The notes beneath the pieces were generated by a model. The model was not told where the DNA came from. It was given only the letters and a program-made list of their open reading frames with translations, and made no database searches. A stretch of 64,000 nt of DNA from Clarkia xantiana subsp. parviflora (Eukaryota > Streptophyta > Magnoliopsida > Myrtales > Onagraceae): NCBI GenBank assembly GCA_036873135.1, contig JAPTYO010000002.1:50524204-50588203 (forward strand), written 5' to 3'. Below, in pieces: positions 46,250 to 59,535 of the stretch; the stretch's first letter is position 1, and every line of letters starts with the position of its first letter. Position numbers and translations under genes: made by a program.

Positions 46250-48544
46250 TACCACTGCTTTGTCTCTTGCTTCGATAACCATATTATTGAAGGACTCCGC
46301 AATATTGTTGACAAGGAGGTCAGTTTTTGATGCAGGCCTGAATTGGTACCTGCACCAATTCTTGGAATCGATGGCTTTCAAGAACTGCCATGCATTAATG
46401 TTTATCTTCTTGAGAATGTCCATGTGGTGGTTGTGCCTATGTTCAGTGTATGCACAGGCTGCAGACCAAAGCCTTCCACCTATATCTGTCGACCCCATGG
46501 ACCTTGCCTTCATGTTCGAATGTAGGTGTCTCACACAGAATCGATGTTCTGATCCAGGCAATAATTCCTCCACAGCTTGAACTAAACCCTGCAATACACA
46601 ATTAAAAAGAAGGAACCACATATTATGTTACACAGATTTTCAATTAATACACACAATTTGTACCTTTATTATTCAACTAAAGTAAACATACCTTTTGTCG
46701 ATCGGACATGATGGTCAGTGTTCTATCATTGCCAATATCTCTTGCCAGAATTTCAAGGAACCATCTCCACGATGAAGCATTTTCAGATTCAGCCCAAGCG
46801 TATGCGATGGGGATTAGTTGTTCGTTTGCATCCCTTGTAATTGCACTTAATATAAAACCACCATCTGGACCCTTTAGAAAGGCTCCGTCCAGTGCAATGA
46901 AAGGACGACATCCGATTCTAAACCCTTTCATACATGCATCTAGACAAACGTACATCCTTTCGAACTTAGAACGCAGCAAGCTCGGTGATGGCTGAACATG
47001 CACAACGGCTGTGCTACCCGGGTTGTGCTTGACCAATGTCTCTGCGTAATCCCTGGACATGGAAAATTCTGCTCTCCTGTCACCTAAGATTATGAGCAAA
47101 CATGACAGTTTAGTCTATTCAGTCTATATATACAAATGACTACATAGTAAGTACGAAACCTAATACGTTAATACATGTTATGATCTCCTTTACCATTTTC
47201 ACACCCTCATATATAACGTATTTTGAAACTTTGAACTCCAACAATCTCCGTATCTCAGAAGCAATAGCATTTGCCTTTAGATTCCCTTTTGCCCGTAACA
47301 ACTCCCTGAAATTTTCACAAACCCACTGTTTTCCAATATCTTTCGTGTAGTGAGCTCTGTCACAACTGTGGTTCTTCTGAAGTGTCCTAATCTCAAAGGT
47401 GCTATCTCTATTCATCCTAGAAGCAGTAACCAAGAAGCCACAAAATTTTTGACAAGCAACCTCAATCTGATCTACATTGTTTCTTCTTCTCACTGTCGAT
47501 GTACCTCTCTTGATGGCATGAAGTTTAATTGCCTTCCTAAATGTGTTGGCGTCATCAAATTTCATTCCCAACTCTAATTCAAAATCACCACCGAGATGCT
47601 CCCTGTAACCGAACCAACATGAACTCCACTGGTGGCATCATTAACAACTTCTGCCAGAGGAGGTGCGCTGATGGAATCACTAACTAAAATATCATTGTCT
47701 CCACCAAAGCTAGGTAGGTCCATGAATCTGTTTGCATCTTCTTGCTTGACCTGTGTGCCATAATTGTACTTCCCATACCCAGGAACATCATACATCGATG
47801 CAATCTTAAGACACTCTTTTTTCACTTTCTTCTTTTTCACTGGCTGCTTCTGCTTCTTTCTATGTGATTTAGCACTTTTGGACTTGGCACTTTTTACTGC
47901 CTTGGGCCATAAGTCATCACTATCATGACTATCATCATCATAAGGTTCAGCTACCTTGGTCCACGATTGGTCCGACTCTGAAAGATCATAATCTCTCAGG
48001 TCGCTCATATTTATGCCATCATCAACAACTGGTCTTTCCTCATACATCTTCCCTTTACCCTTCCCAATCACCACAGGTTCCTCAACAGTGGGCCTTCTTG
48101 GCGTGCCAATAACAATCCCTGTGGGCCTTTTTCCCGATCGATTAAACTGAGGGCCAACAACACTCAATCTAAGCTTCTCCATAAAAGGAGTCCTGTACCA
48201 AATTAGGTTGTCAAATGATGGCATTGCAAACAACGTGACATCAAATACCTGACCCTGCCTCTTAAATACTCGGGTTAGAGCAGCATCATCTTTCACAAAC
48301 TGAACATCGTTGTTCATGTCTCCATTTGGGGGTAGGTACCAAATTGTGGCATCATACATGTCACAATAAGCCATCACTAAAACCTCTAGGGCTTCATGGG
48401 TAATGCCTTCTTGGGAAATGCCACTAGCTTTGAACCTACCCAGTGTTTGAACAACTCCATCATACACTATGTTTTCATCGCGATCAACCCATGAACCTTT
48501 GCACCAAACTTGAATGAAATAATGGGGTTCATCATTTGATTTAG

Positions 48545-49248
48545 CTGTACCACAGATTACCAAAACAAAAGTCAACACCACACATAAGTTACACTAATCC
48601 GAGAATACTCAGAACCTTACTGATCTATTTTTTCTACTAATGTTACAGAGTTAGAAAGCAAAATCTGAAATTAATGCTCTGTTTTCCAAATTAAACTAAC
48701 ATATTTCAACTAGTCCAATCTGTTTAATCATATATAAAAGAAAAGAAAAACAGCAACTTGATTATTATATACTAATATCCAGCACAACAAATATGGACTG
48801 TCAAGCTATCATATTCTCCACTCGTTTTGACACCCTTTTAGTCCAACCTCATATAGCTAATGGCAAAGGTAGCCAATTTCAGACAAAATCGACATAATTT
48901 TGACATTATAGGGTAACAAATATTCTGTTTTTTTTTTTTTTTCCTTCCAATTTCCAGAAACAAACAAAGTGTGAATCATGGTAGAGGTACCACCTTAATG
49001 CTCATAACAACAAATATGATCTTTGGTTTATCTAAGCAATTTTATGTTTGCATGCTGAAGTATAGAAACTCAATGTAGACAAAGGTTACGATAAAAATCA
49101 TTTTTTTTCAGAATGATGAATGAAGCATATGAATTATCGAAATTTCAGAAGAGGAATGATCAAAAAAATTCAGAAGAGGAACCTTAGGTTTTGCCAAACC
49201 CTAGAATTTTAAACATTAAAATCGACACTAAGGGACCAATGAAGTTAC
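48545..49248 (-). other. First intron of the MULE transposase gene
   Basis: GTAACT donor at 49248-49243 and GTACAG acceptor at 48550-48545. T/A-rich; no other gene seen. Confidence 0.6.
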
Positions 49249-49544
49249 CTGGAGAGTTAGCTGGACTAAAATTTGATGTTTTGGCCGTTGATCCACGAGA
49301 GGCACTCATGGCAAACGGCGGGCAACCTCTTGAAGGAGACACGGGAAGCTCAGACTCAGCAACGACGATCCATGGCGAGAACTTGAAGCAGAGCACGGGA
49401 AACGAACATAGTGAGGAGTGTGGAGAGGATTTTGCCGGTCGGAGATAGATGAAGCGAAGTGAGGGAGACAGAGTGGAGAGAATTTCAGTGGTAGAATAGA
49501 AGATGGCGCGACTGTTGGCATTCACGTGGGAAATCAGAATAAGA

Positions 49545-49759
49545 AAAGAAGTAAAGGGCAGGTAAGTCTTTTTAGTTTTTAAATTTCGTTTTTTTTTTGG
49601 GTCACGTGACCCTCACGTGTTCAGTTAACAGCAAAACTGACGGTAAAACCAAAACCAGAAAGTATGCAAACATATGAGACCAAAACTAGGAAAAAAAAAA
49701 CATCACTGACCAAAACCCAAAACTTGTCAAACATCACTGACCAAAACACATATTAACCC
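49545..49759 (-). repeat. Right terminal inverted repeat of the MULE
   Basis: Inverted partner of 42286-42500, ending TATTAACCC next to AAAATGGAG. Confidence 0.93.
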
Positions 49760-49768
49760 AAAATGGAG

Positions 49769-50148
49769 AAAGGTTAACAAACCCTACCTAATTGTTGGAT
49801 TTAATGTACATGTTTTTATTTAAAACAATGTGATTTTTTTCAAGCATATCTATGAAATAAACATCCAGGAACATATATTATATAAAAATGATGTAAGCAA
49901 ACATTGTTTTAATAATTACCAAATTGCTAACTAACGTTTGTGCACTCTAACAAATAGTTAGCTGTAATTTTTTTTTGGACAATTTATTTATTTGGCTTTT
50001 TCTTATGGAAAAATTGATAGCTCTGTCAAATATATATTTTAATCTGAATGAAAATTTTCACATTGTTAAAGAAACATAGGCCTAAAATTATCGAACTAGT
50101 CTCGGTCCCATAGTTATTCATAAGTATCCACATAACTGAAATTATAAA
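49769..50148. other. LINE 5' flank and intergenic sequence
   Basis: The first few dozen bases are the continuation of the LINE beyond the MULE; the exact LINE 5' end cannot be set. The rest is AT-rich with no feature. Confidence 0.4.
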
Positions 50149-50586
50149 GTTTCTATCAGACCTAAAAATCCGACCTATGGCGATTTACGTTTTGAAAAAC
50201 GTGGATTTTTTTTAAAGAGTCGCCACTAGTTAATTAAAGCTAACTAGAATCCTAAATTACCTAAGCGAATAACGGATTAAACACCTAAGTATAAAATCGG
50301 TCCACGATCAGAAATTCGAGTTCGGGGGTTCTATTACGAATTAAAAATATAATTCCTAATTACGTCCTTTCGGTACTCAATTCACTTAATTGCCAGCTTT
50401 ATTTTTTAATATGTTACCTCATGTTAATCTAACGATGTCAATTTAAATTAAACTTTTATCATCCGTAAAATCGTCAAGCATACTTAATTACATATTTAGC
50501 AATTACATATTTAACATACAATTTAAACAATTAAATATGTCATCTAATTAAATTTAATCGACTACGTTTAAATTACTCAATTAAAT

Positions 50587-50689
50587 ATAATATAATATAA
50601 TATAATATAATATAATATAATATAATATAATATAATATAATATAATATAATATAATATAATATAATATAATATAATATAATATAATATA
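50587..50689. repeat. (TAATA)n pentanucleotide microsatellite
   Basis: About 20 units in the 3' LTR of D versus about four at 57168-57186 in the 5' LTR. Confidence 0.9.
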
Positions 50690-51118
50690 AAAAACAGTTT
50701 ATGAATAAAGAAATAATAATTAAATAATAAAAAAAAGGAAAAAAAAAAAAGATCTCACATGCGGTAGAAGATGCAGGGATCTCCGGCCACGGTAGGGAGG
50801 AGCTCGGCAGGGCGGCGGGCCGGCAGCAGCAGGACCGGGTAGCAGATCTGGCGCGGCTGAGAAAGGGCAGCTCAACGGCGAGGGATAGCGGCACAGTGCG
50901 ACGGAGCGGAGCTGAGAAGTAAGTGCTGTGGTCAGATTCAGGCCACCGGCGAACCTGGGAGACGGGAAGAGCTACACAGCTACGGGACCAGCGACGAAGG
51001 GGAGCCACCAGCAGCAGCGATGAGGGGAGGACGGCACCGGCGTGTCGCGGGACGGGGCAGCGTTATTTCCGGCGACAGGCGGCTGGGCGCGGCAGGGATG
51101 GACGATATAAAAGATTTA

Positions 51119-51250
<132 letters not shown>

Positions 51251-51595
51251 GCCACCGGCGCCGGGCAAGCAGGGCGGACGGTGGTGCCAGTGGGGGCGCG
51301 ACGGAGGGACAAGGTAGTCCGGTGGGAAGTGGCCGGCCTGAGTCGATGGTGGTGGTCCTGGACGGTCCGGCGGCAGGCGGAGCTAGGGCTGCCGGCGGGA
51401 GCTCCTCAGGTCGACCACGGTGAAAAAAAAAAAAAATTCACTAAAAGACAAATTCTGCACGGGCTCCTAAATCTGATGTAATATTATTGCTGTTGTGTGT
51501 TTTTTACATGTAAAAGGAGCCTATTTATAGCTAAACTAGGACCTTCAAACTAGGAAAATCAAATTTGAAAAATATATGCATTTAATATTCCAAAA

Positions 51596-51633
<38 letters not shown>

Positions 51634-51979
51634 GTATTTTCACCATAAATACACATAATATATTTTCTGAATATTTTACAATAATTGATGCATATACACT
51701 ATCCTATTTTAACCAATCCTATCTTTAGAAGCTTCGCGACCTTCCATATTTAAACACTTCCCATTTTTAACGCGTCACATATGACATTTTGAGCGCGTCA
51801 CGCGCGGACCAAAATTAGGTGTTTACAGCTTGCCCCTCTTTGGGTGAATTCCCGTAGAACGTGTTCGAGGGGATTTGTCCAAAGACGAGTAAACATTAAT
51901 TTTGGTTGGGAAGTATATCTTCTTTTGAGTCTTCGAATCTTCAAGGAAATTCCTGGCTTATTTCGGAAAGTGCAAAAAA

Positions 51980-52350
51980 ATAGAGCCTCTGTTGGCGGTG
52001 CCCCTATTGGCAGTGCTTCCATTGGTAGTGCGGAAAAGTAAAGCCTCCAGTGGCGTGCAGAAAAGTAAAGCCTCGGTCGGCGGTGCCCCTGTTGGCGGTG
52101 CCTCCGTTAGCGCTGCAGAAAGTAAAGCCTCGGCCGGCGGTGCATCTGTTGGCGGTGCCTTCGTTGGCGGTGCAGAAAGTAAAGCCTCCAGTGGCGTGCG
52201 GAAAAGTAAAGCCTCCAGTGGCGTGCAATAAAGTAAACGCTTAATCGACGATGCCTCCAGTGGCGAGCGATAAGGAAAAGCCTCTAGTGGCGTGTATCGG
52301 AGAAGAGCCTCTAGTGGCGTCCGTTGGAGAAGTGCCTCTAGTGGCGTGAC
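51980..52350. repeat. GGCGGTGCC minisatellite region of element D
   Basis: Counterpart of 5410-6110 (C) and 20465-21300 (B), shorter: the CTACGTCAGACCGTACC units are missing. Confidence 0.85.
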
Positions 52351-52439
52351 TTGCGAAGGCTGAACAATAAGGCTTCGTTCGTCGGGGTTGACTCTCAGGA
52401 AGCTGGAAAACTTCAGATCCTGATTGTCGGTTGTGACTT

Positions 52440-52710
52440 GTAGGAACAGACTGTAACAGTCCTACTCATCATTTGAGTGGTGAGCGAGAACAGACTGTAA
52501 CCGTACCATTTGCCGTGAATTTGACTCGTAGGAACAGACTGTAACAGTCCTACTCGTCCTTGAATGGTGACTCGCGAGAGCAGACTGTAACCGTCCCGCT
52601 TGCCCTGAAGTTGACTCGTAGGAACAGACTGTAACGGTCCTACTCATCCTTCGAATGCGACCTGCGAGAGCAGACTGTAACCGTCTCGCTTGCCGTGAAG
52701 TTGACTTGGA
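52440..52710. repeat. 90 bp hairpin repeat of element D (three copies)
   Basis: GTAGGAACAG arms at 52440, 52528 and 52618. In the second and third copies the arm partner reads CAGTCCTAC or CGGTCCTAC, so the outer stem (GTAGGA/TCCTAC) is kept while the inner part varies. Confidence 0.8.
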
Positions 52711-53004
52711 AAACGCTGTACCGTAGATAATACACAGGCGCACTAATGTTTGTCCCTAATTTTTTCCTAAATTGCGCATGGTGCGACAACTTAGCGGGAT
52801 CTTTCTCTTTTTTTTTTTTTTTTGAGAATTTCTCTTTTTTCTCTCCTTTTGCTATGGTCGATTGAGAGAATTCCGACTGTGCCCCTCGGTTTTCTATTTT
52901 CTCTCATTTTTCCATGATTGCAATTTATGAACTTGCAGCCATGCCTCCCATTTCCTGATTTTGCCTAGGCCGCCCTTTCGGGTTTTCAATCTAGCAGAAG
53001 CACT

Positions 53005-53700
53005 CTTTTTGTAGCCGATTAAACGGTGGCTGTGACCCGTACTTTATTTTCCGCCTCGATGCGGGAGTATTTGTAGCCGTTTGGAGGGTGGCTGTGACCC
53101 TTTTCTCACCGTCTTCAATGTTGCGGGAGCTCTTTTGATTGTAGCCATTTGGAGGGTAGCTGTCGCCCTTCATTCCTCGTCTCTGATTCGGGAAACACTT
53201 TTTGTTCGTACCCATTTCGAGGGTGGTTGTGACCCTTTCACTTAATACCCGCCGTTGATGCTCCGGGAGCGCTCTTTTGATTGTAGCCGTTTAGAGGGAC
53301 GACTGTGACCCTTTCTTTTATTTTCCCGCCCTCACCGGGTTCGCGGGATCACTCTTTTTGTGTAGCCATTTTTTTAAGGGTGGCTGTGGCCCTTTTTATT
53401 CTCATGCCCTCACGGGGTTCGCGGGGTCACTCTTTTATTTGTAGCCGTTTGGAGGGTGGCTGTGGCCCTTTCACCTATTTCCCGCTTTTGATGTTGCAGG
53501 AGCGCTCTTTATCTGTAGCCATTTGAAGGGTGGTTGTGGCCCTTTCTTTGTAGTCGTTTTAGGGACGACTGAGACCCTTTTTATTTGTAGTTGATTTAGG
53601 GACAACTGTGACCCTTCTATTTATTCATTGCTCTCACAAAATTTACATAAAAACTCTCTTTATTTTTCGGTAGACGATTAAAGGGCGGCTGTGACCCTAA
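53005..53700. repeat. ~70 bp hairpin repeat array of element D
   Basis: About ten units as in C. 53710-54880 is non-coding sequence shared with C, and 54890-56220 holds the AT-rich ATGCATATGAGATGCA-type repeats in place of gag. Confidence 0.8.
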
Positions 53701-56329
53701 AGAAAATGATTTTTTTTTTTGCTTTGTTTTGCTTTTTTTTATTATTATTATTATTTTCTTTTTTTGCTTCTTTTTTTAAAAGAAAATTTAAAGAAAATTT
53801 AAAGAAAATCATCAACAATAATTATGTACATGCCCCTAGTGGCAAATTGAAAATTTTTAATTCAAAACATCTTCTTGAGAAGGACTCAGGTGATTGATTC
53901 AAAATATATTGGTCGTGTCGACGCCCTGGATTAACCCTACGACAATGGATGACATAGGCAATGATTTCTTCTCTCGGCTTCTCAAGTGCCCCGGCTATTG
54001 CTCAATCTCATCTGGGGATGCCCCACGGTTAGCACTGACGAGTTTAGACTTCGCCGCATGACGAATGTATAACTCGGTTGAGGATTACACATGGATGACG
54101 TGGAGTAGTCCGCATTGGGGCACATATAGTGCGCGAGATAAATTCGGCAGCTGACACAAGAATGGTTGGCGAGCAAAGGGCCGTGCACGAGATGTGCTCT
54201 TCAAGGGCCTTGATTCAGATGATTATCCGAGCTGCAAAATGAGGAAAGAAATGCTCAAAATTTGGGAATAAGATCACAACTTCTCTTACCTGGGTGCCCG
54301 ACATCTTTAATGGAAATTTGCTCTATATGTGAATGGACCTGTCCCCTAGACCTCTGACGGAAGACACCAAAATTAATGTTTCATTTGCTTGACATCTCAA
54401 ATGCTCATTGATCAGCACATTAATCTTCTGGGGACGCTCGATGATCTCTTGATATTTTCCATCTTCGGACATGTGTGATCTCAATGTGAGATGCTCATTG
54501 GTTACCACTGACCGGTTTAAACCTCACCGTAAAACGGATGTACGGCTTGGTTTGGGGACGCTTATGAATTCCACATATGGTAGGTAGAATTTTGGCATGT
54601 AAGTTCTTTGGAGCAGTCACATTTTACGTGGTTGCGACCTCGTCGAAGTGGTCGTCTGATCTGCAAAAAAGAGTAGGGACATGCAAATCTCAGGGAAAAA
54701 ATTAAGTACAATTTATCATACCTAAGCGTCAGATATTCCGAGTGAGCAATTTGTTCTTCGTGCAACTGGATGACTGCACGTTCTTTTTATGTTGCCCCAT
54801 TTGGCCGACACCACTTGTATGTACCAGATACCTATCCAAGGGTACCTGAAAAGAGTGAATGAAAAATCAGTTTAGAGAACATGAGAAATCATGCATGATT
54901 TTTTTGAAAAACTTTTAATGTCATTCATTTCATAATTTTGATTACATTTCAGAAAGAATCAAAATTTATGATCTAAGGTGTTTTACACTAGCTTGGAGTT
55001 TACTGAATTCGCTAAGTGCACTATCTGGCTCGAACGCAGGACAGATGCTCAAAACAAAGTTTTTTTAAAAAAAGGTTTTCTCGTCCTTTGTTTAAACTCA
55101 AATAGTCGCACTCAACTGCTCAGTTAAACTATTTTTTCAAAAATTAGAATCAAAACTCCCATTTTTTAAACGCTCGCTCACGTGAATATTAAAGTGACGA
55201 TCTTGCCGAAAAAGGGTGATACACCTTGGATAAAAACGAATGACACTTTGAGTTTTTTTTTATAAAAAAAATACTCATGCATGCTCGAAAGTTAAAGTTC
55301 TACTGATAAGAAACTTACAACTTACAACCATTTTACCTGAATGATACATATGGAATGTATGTACAAAATGAAAAATCCAGGTAAATTTTTTTAAAAAATA
55401 ACGCAAATGCGATGCATATTTGGAATTAAAAGCTCAACAACTAAGAGAAGATTTACAATCTATCTAAAAACTTTTCTCCTAAAAAATGCACATTAGATGT
55501 ACATGAGATGAAAGTTGTACAGTTAAGAAAATTTACAAGTTATCTGAAAAGATTTTTTTGTTTTTTTCGAGGAGAAAAAAAATCAATTCATCTTGATTGC
55601 TCAAAATTGAAAAAAAAATCAAGTGAAAAGTTTTTTTTAAAGAATGCATATGAGATGCACAACAATAAATACAAGATGCAAACTTAAAAATAAAAGTTAT
55701 ACAACTAAGAAAAATTACAATTTACCTGAAAGGTTTTTCGAAAATAGTGCATATGAGATGCACATCTTAAAATTAAAAAAATCAGGTAAAATTTTTTTTT
55801 AAACAATGAGCCCTAAAACTAGGAGAGCTTACGATTTATCTAAAAAGATTTTTTTTAATTAATGCATATTGGATGCATTATTTAAATATAAAACAATTCA
55901 AGTAAAATTTTTTTTTGAAATGATGCATGTGGAATGCACGTTCGAAATTAGAAGCTCTAATAGCTAAAGAGGAATCACATTTTTTTTTTCTAAAATGTTT
56001 TTTTGCATGCGCGACGCGCTAACCAAAATCACAACTTACCTGAAGATTTTTTTTTAAGAAAAAATAATAATGCGTATGAAACACAAGTTTAAAATAAAAA
56101 AAAATCAGGTAAGAGGTTTTTTTAAAAAACAATGCATACAAAATGCATGTTCAGAAAGAAAATTTCTAAATGACTAACCACTCAGCTGAAAAAGTTTTTT
56201 TTTTTTTTTTTGTTTTTTCAAAAATGCAATGAGATGAATGCATGATAAATAAAAGCTATACAAACAGTCGTATGATAACATTTACAACAAAAAAACAGAT
56301 CATGTTAGGGGGGTAAAAAAAATGTGTGG

Positions 56330-56530
56330 CTTTCCTCTACAAGGTAAGTTCCACTGATAGGTTCCCGACAAGGTGGTTTCCTCACCCCATCATAGGGATC
56401 ATAAGACCTTCACAAGCGAGTAGAGTTTTTCCGAGCCGTACCGGCGGCCCAGCCGCTCCGGTCGTACCGTACTAAACCTCCGGGGTTCCTAGTCGCCCTG
56501 GGTTTTAGGCGTTTTGGACATTACACTAAA
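56330..56530 (-). other. Conserved leader block of element D
   Basis: Near-identical to 25783-25975 of B despite unrelated neighbouring sequence. It lies ~200 bp downstream of the primer binding site in transcription order. Candidate packaging or dimerisation region (inference). Confidence 0.55.
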
Positions 56531-56717
56531 GTGGGTGTGTGCGAATTCAAATAATGCATATACAACAACGAAAAATAGTCAGTCATAATAAAAACTTAAC
56601 TCCATACCTGAAAGCACAAAAAAACAACCAAGTTAGAATAACAAAGTCAAATATGAATTAAAAAAAAAATAAAACATGGAAAATAAGCAAATATAAAGAG
56701 CCCGAACCCTCGATTAT

Positions 56718-56736
56718 CCCCAGTAGAGTCGCCAAA
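56718..56736 (-). other. Primer binding site of element D
   Basis: Minus strand TTTGGCGACTCTACTGGGG, one base from the LTR. This is the site type reported for Tat/Ogre elements. Confidence 0.8.
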
Positions 56737-56737
56737 T

Positions 56738-57622
56738 TGTCGGACCTAAAAATCCGACCTATGGCGATTTACGTTTTGAAAAACGTGGATTTTTTTTAAA
56801 GAGTCGCCACTAGTTAATTAAGGCTAACTAGAATCCTAAATTACCTAAGCGAATAACGGATTAAACACCTAGGTATAAAATCGGTCCACGATCAGAAATT
56901 CGAGTTCGGGGGTTCTCTTATGAATTAAAAATATAATTCCTAATTACGTCCTTTCGGTACTCAATTCACTTAATTGCCAGCTTTATTTTTTAATATGTTA
57001 CCTCAGGTTAATCTAAGATGTCAATTTAAATTAACCTTTTATCATACGTAAAATTGTCAAGCATACTTAATTACATATTTAACAATTACATATTTAACAT
57101 ACAATTTAAACAATTAAATATGTCATCTAATTAATTTAATCGACTACATTTAAATTACTCAATTAAATATAATATAATATAATATAAAAAACAATTTATG
57201 AATAAAGAAATAATAATTAAATAATAATAAAAAAAGAAAAAAAAAAAAAAAAAGGATCTCACCTGCGGTAGAAGATGCAGGGATCTCCGACCACGGTAGG
57301 GAGGAGCTCGGCAGGGCGGCGGGCCGGCAGCAGCAGGACCGGGTAGCAGATCTGGCGCGGCGGAGAAAGGGCAGCTCAACGGCGAGGGATAACGGCACAG
57401 TACGGCGGAGCGGGGCTGAGCAGTAAGTGATGTGGTCAGATTCCGGCTACTGGCGAACCTGGGAGATGGGAAGAGCAACACAGCTACGGGACCGGCGACG
57501 AAGGGGAGCCCCCAGCAGCAGCGATGAGGGGAGGACGGCACCGGCGTTTAGCGGGACGGGGCAGCGTTATTTCCGGCGACAGGCGGCTGGGCGCGGCAGG
57601 GATGGACGATGTAAAGGATTTA

Positions 57623-57714
<92 letters not shown>

Positions 57715-58306
57715 GCCACCGGCGCCGGGCAAGCAGGGCGGACAATGGTGCCGATGGGGGCGCGACGGAGGGACGAGGTAGTCCGGTGGGAAGTGGCCAG
57801 CCTGAGTCGATGGTGGTGGTCCTGGACGGTCCGGCGGCAGGCGGAGCTAGGGCTGTCGGCGGTAGCTCCTCAGGCCGACCACGGTGAAAAAAAAAAAAAA
57901 AAACTTTTTTCACTAAAAGACAAATCTGCATGGGCTCCAAAATCTGATGTAATATTATTGTTGTTGTGTGTTTTTTACATGTAAAAGGAGTCTATTTATA
58001 GCTAAACTAGGATCTCCAAACATTTATAGCTAAACTAGGACCTCCAAACTAGGAAAATCAAATCTGAAAAATATATGCATTTAATATTCCGAAAATATAC
58101 ATATATATTTATGTATTTTCACCATAAATACACATAATATATTTTCTGAATATTTTACAATAATTGATGCATATACACTATCCTATTTTAACCAGTCCTA
58201 TCTTTCGAAGCTTCGCGACCTTCCATATTTAAATACTTCTCATTTTTAACGCGTCACATATGACGTTTTGAACGTGTCACGCGCTGACCAAAATTAGGTG
58301 TTTACA
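56738..58306 (-). repeat. 5' LTR of element D (1569 bp)
   Basis: Starts TGTCGGACC, ends GGTGTTTACA. Minus-strand TATAAATA at 57993-58000. It has only ~19 bp of the TAATA tract and 84 bp of (AG)n, plus a private ~33 bp tandem duplication at 57990-58045. Confidence 0.9.
57628..57711. repeat. (AG)n microsatellite in 5' LTR of D
   Basis: 84 bp counterpart of 51124-51247. Confidence 0.95.
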
Positions 58307-58311
58307 GTTTC

Positions 58312-59104
58312 ATCATAATTTGAGAAAAAAAAAAAAGCCAAGAATTGCATTTTGAAGGTAATTCTGTCATTTTAGGTATGGTTACAAATTTTTATTTAAT
58401 CACGTGGCCAATTCAATCCAAATTTGACAGAATATTTGCCAAAACTAATAATTTATTCACAAGAAAACATGAGTTAATTTTTTTCCCAAAAAAATATCAA
58501 TTTTTCCTTGAGTGCCCAAACGTGAGTTTGTAATTTGATAATCAACCTTTTTTTCAAAGAAAATATATTACTTATTTTCATAGTTTTTCTTAAATTAAAG
58601 TCATATGATAAATGATTGAGTTAATACCCAAATTGCTTATTAAACTTTAACTAAACTACAATTCACTATTTGAACTTTATTTATAAAAAAAAACTTGCTA
58701 CCAGAATTTTTAATTTTCGAGTAAATTCCTATATCAGTTACAATTTCCGTCATATTAAACATGAAATGAGTATGTTCCAACCAGGTGAGTTTTTTCATGT
58801 GTACCAAAAATGAATTCATGTACAAATTGAAAAGATTGCAACGAAATACATTCAATTGTAAGCTCAATTGAAAGACATCATTTAAATTGAGTGTATGACC
58901 AAGTTAGTGTCAGAATGAAGGGTATATTCAATTTATGTATGAGTTAGTTTTATGTTTACATGAAAAGACTACATTTAGCTGGAATATGCTTATTTTTTAT
59001 TCAATTTGATAGACATTAAAATAGAAATTGTAATTTATTAAAAAATTAAGCTTATACTAAAAAAGTAAAAATTAAATAGCAATTTATAATTGGAATAAAG
59101 TTTT
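58312..59104. other. AT-rich intergenic stretch
   Basis: No gene, no clear terminal repeats. It is the target in which element D and the non-autonomous MULE sit. Confidence 0.5.
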
Positions 59105-59244
59105 ATGTATAAAGGGTTAATACATAGTATGGTTACTTATGTTTGGCTATGTGATCGTTTGGTTCAAACATGTGATTTTTAGTTACGTTTACAAATGTGA
59201 CAGTGATATGATTCACGTAGATGTAAGACAAAAACCCTTGCAAG

Positions 59245-59535
59245 ATGATGTCGCTGGACCTTTTCTACTTCAGGTATGAGTGGATGGACCTTGAATCATT
59301 GCTTGGGAAGCAAGAACCTTGGTACATTGATGATGCTACAATCAAGGATGGAAGACTTGATTGCAAAGTCGGAGTCGACGCCACAGAACAATCTGATAAG
59401 TTCAAGAGTTCTCAAAGAACCAAGAGAAGAAAATTCCTCACAATAAATCTGAATTCAAACTTAAAATTTGGCCAACTCTTAAGGTGGCTATTTAAAGGCT
59501 GCAAACTAACCCTAAAGACACCTAGAATGGACTAA
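59245..59535 (+). CDS. Unrecognised short ORF inside the non-autonomous MULE
   Basis: 96 codons (MMSLDLFYFRYEWMDLES...), acidic start and a KRRK stretch. CTACTTCAG at about 59266-59274 followed by GTATGAG resembles either a splice acceptor or a donor, so this may be an exon piece of a host gene captured by the MULE. No family recognised; may not be expressed. 59540-60400 shows no further gene. Confidence 0.25.
   Translation: MMSLDLFYFRYEWMDLESLLGKQEPWYIDDATIKDGRLDCKVGVDATEQSDKFKSSQRTKRRKFLTINLNSNLKFGQLLRWLFKGCKLTLKTPRMD

Larger units (their letters stand above)
44136..49309 (-). pseudogene. mudrA-like: MuDR-type MULE transposase gene, multi-exon, broken by a MITE
   Basis: Exon 1 49309-49249 (MSASRGSTAKTSNFSPANSP) splices in phase to 48544 (KSNDEPHYFIQVWCKGSW). 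Then come a MuDR N-terminal region (to ~47610), a DNA-binding domain (47571-~47196, ELGMKFDDANTFRKAIKLHA), the MULE transposase core (47083-46693, PFIALDGAFLKGPDGGF with the first catalytic Asp, then ANEQLIPIAYAWAE), its continuation (46590-46258, LLPGSEHRFCVRHLHSNMKA), a SWIM zinc finger (CSCNAWKLSGLPCAHVIAC, ~45530-45590) and a CCHC knuckle (CSICGQSGHNMRSC, ~45210-45255). The intron at 46692-46591 follows DRQK. Damage: the MITE at 45820-46249 and an apparent one-base frameshift near 47600. Without the MITE the reading frame would continue across 45819/46258. Role in the family: cuts and rejoins MULE ends at the TIRs. Exon borders other than those given are approximate. Confidence 0.85.
42286..49759 (-). 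mobile_element. Mutator-like DNA transposon (MULE), 7.47 kb
   Basis: Terminal inverted repeats of about 215 bp (42286-~42500 and ~49545-49759) begin GGGTTAATA and include the palindrome GGGTCACGTGACCC. A perfect 9 bp duplication AAAATGGAG flanks it (42277-42285 and 49760-49768). It holds two convergent genes: a plus-strand GRF zinc-finger pseudogene and a minus-strand MuDR-type transposase. It inserted near the 5' end of the LINE. A hAT-type MITE (45820-46249) interrupts the transposase. Confidence 0.95.

Noticed and set aside
49191..49448. 85-codon plus-strand frame
   Set aside because: It is antisense to exon 1 and leader of the MULE transposase gene, whose donor and acceptor join in phase.
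57155..57541. Proline/serine-rich frames over the GC-rich part of the D, B and C LTRs
   Set aside because: GC-rich LTR sequence gives chance frames; they end in microsatellites and differ between copies.
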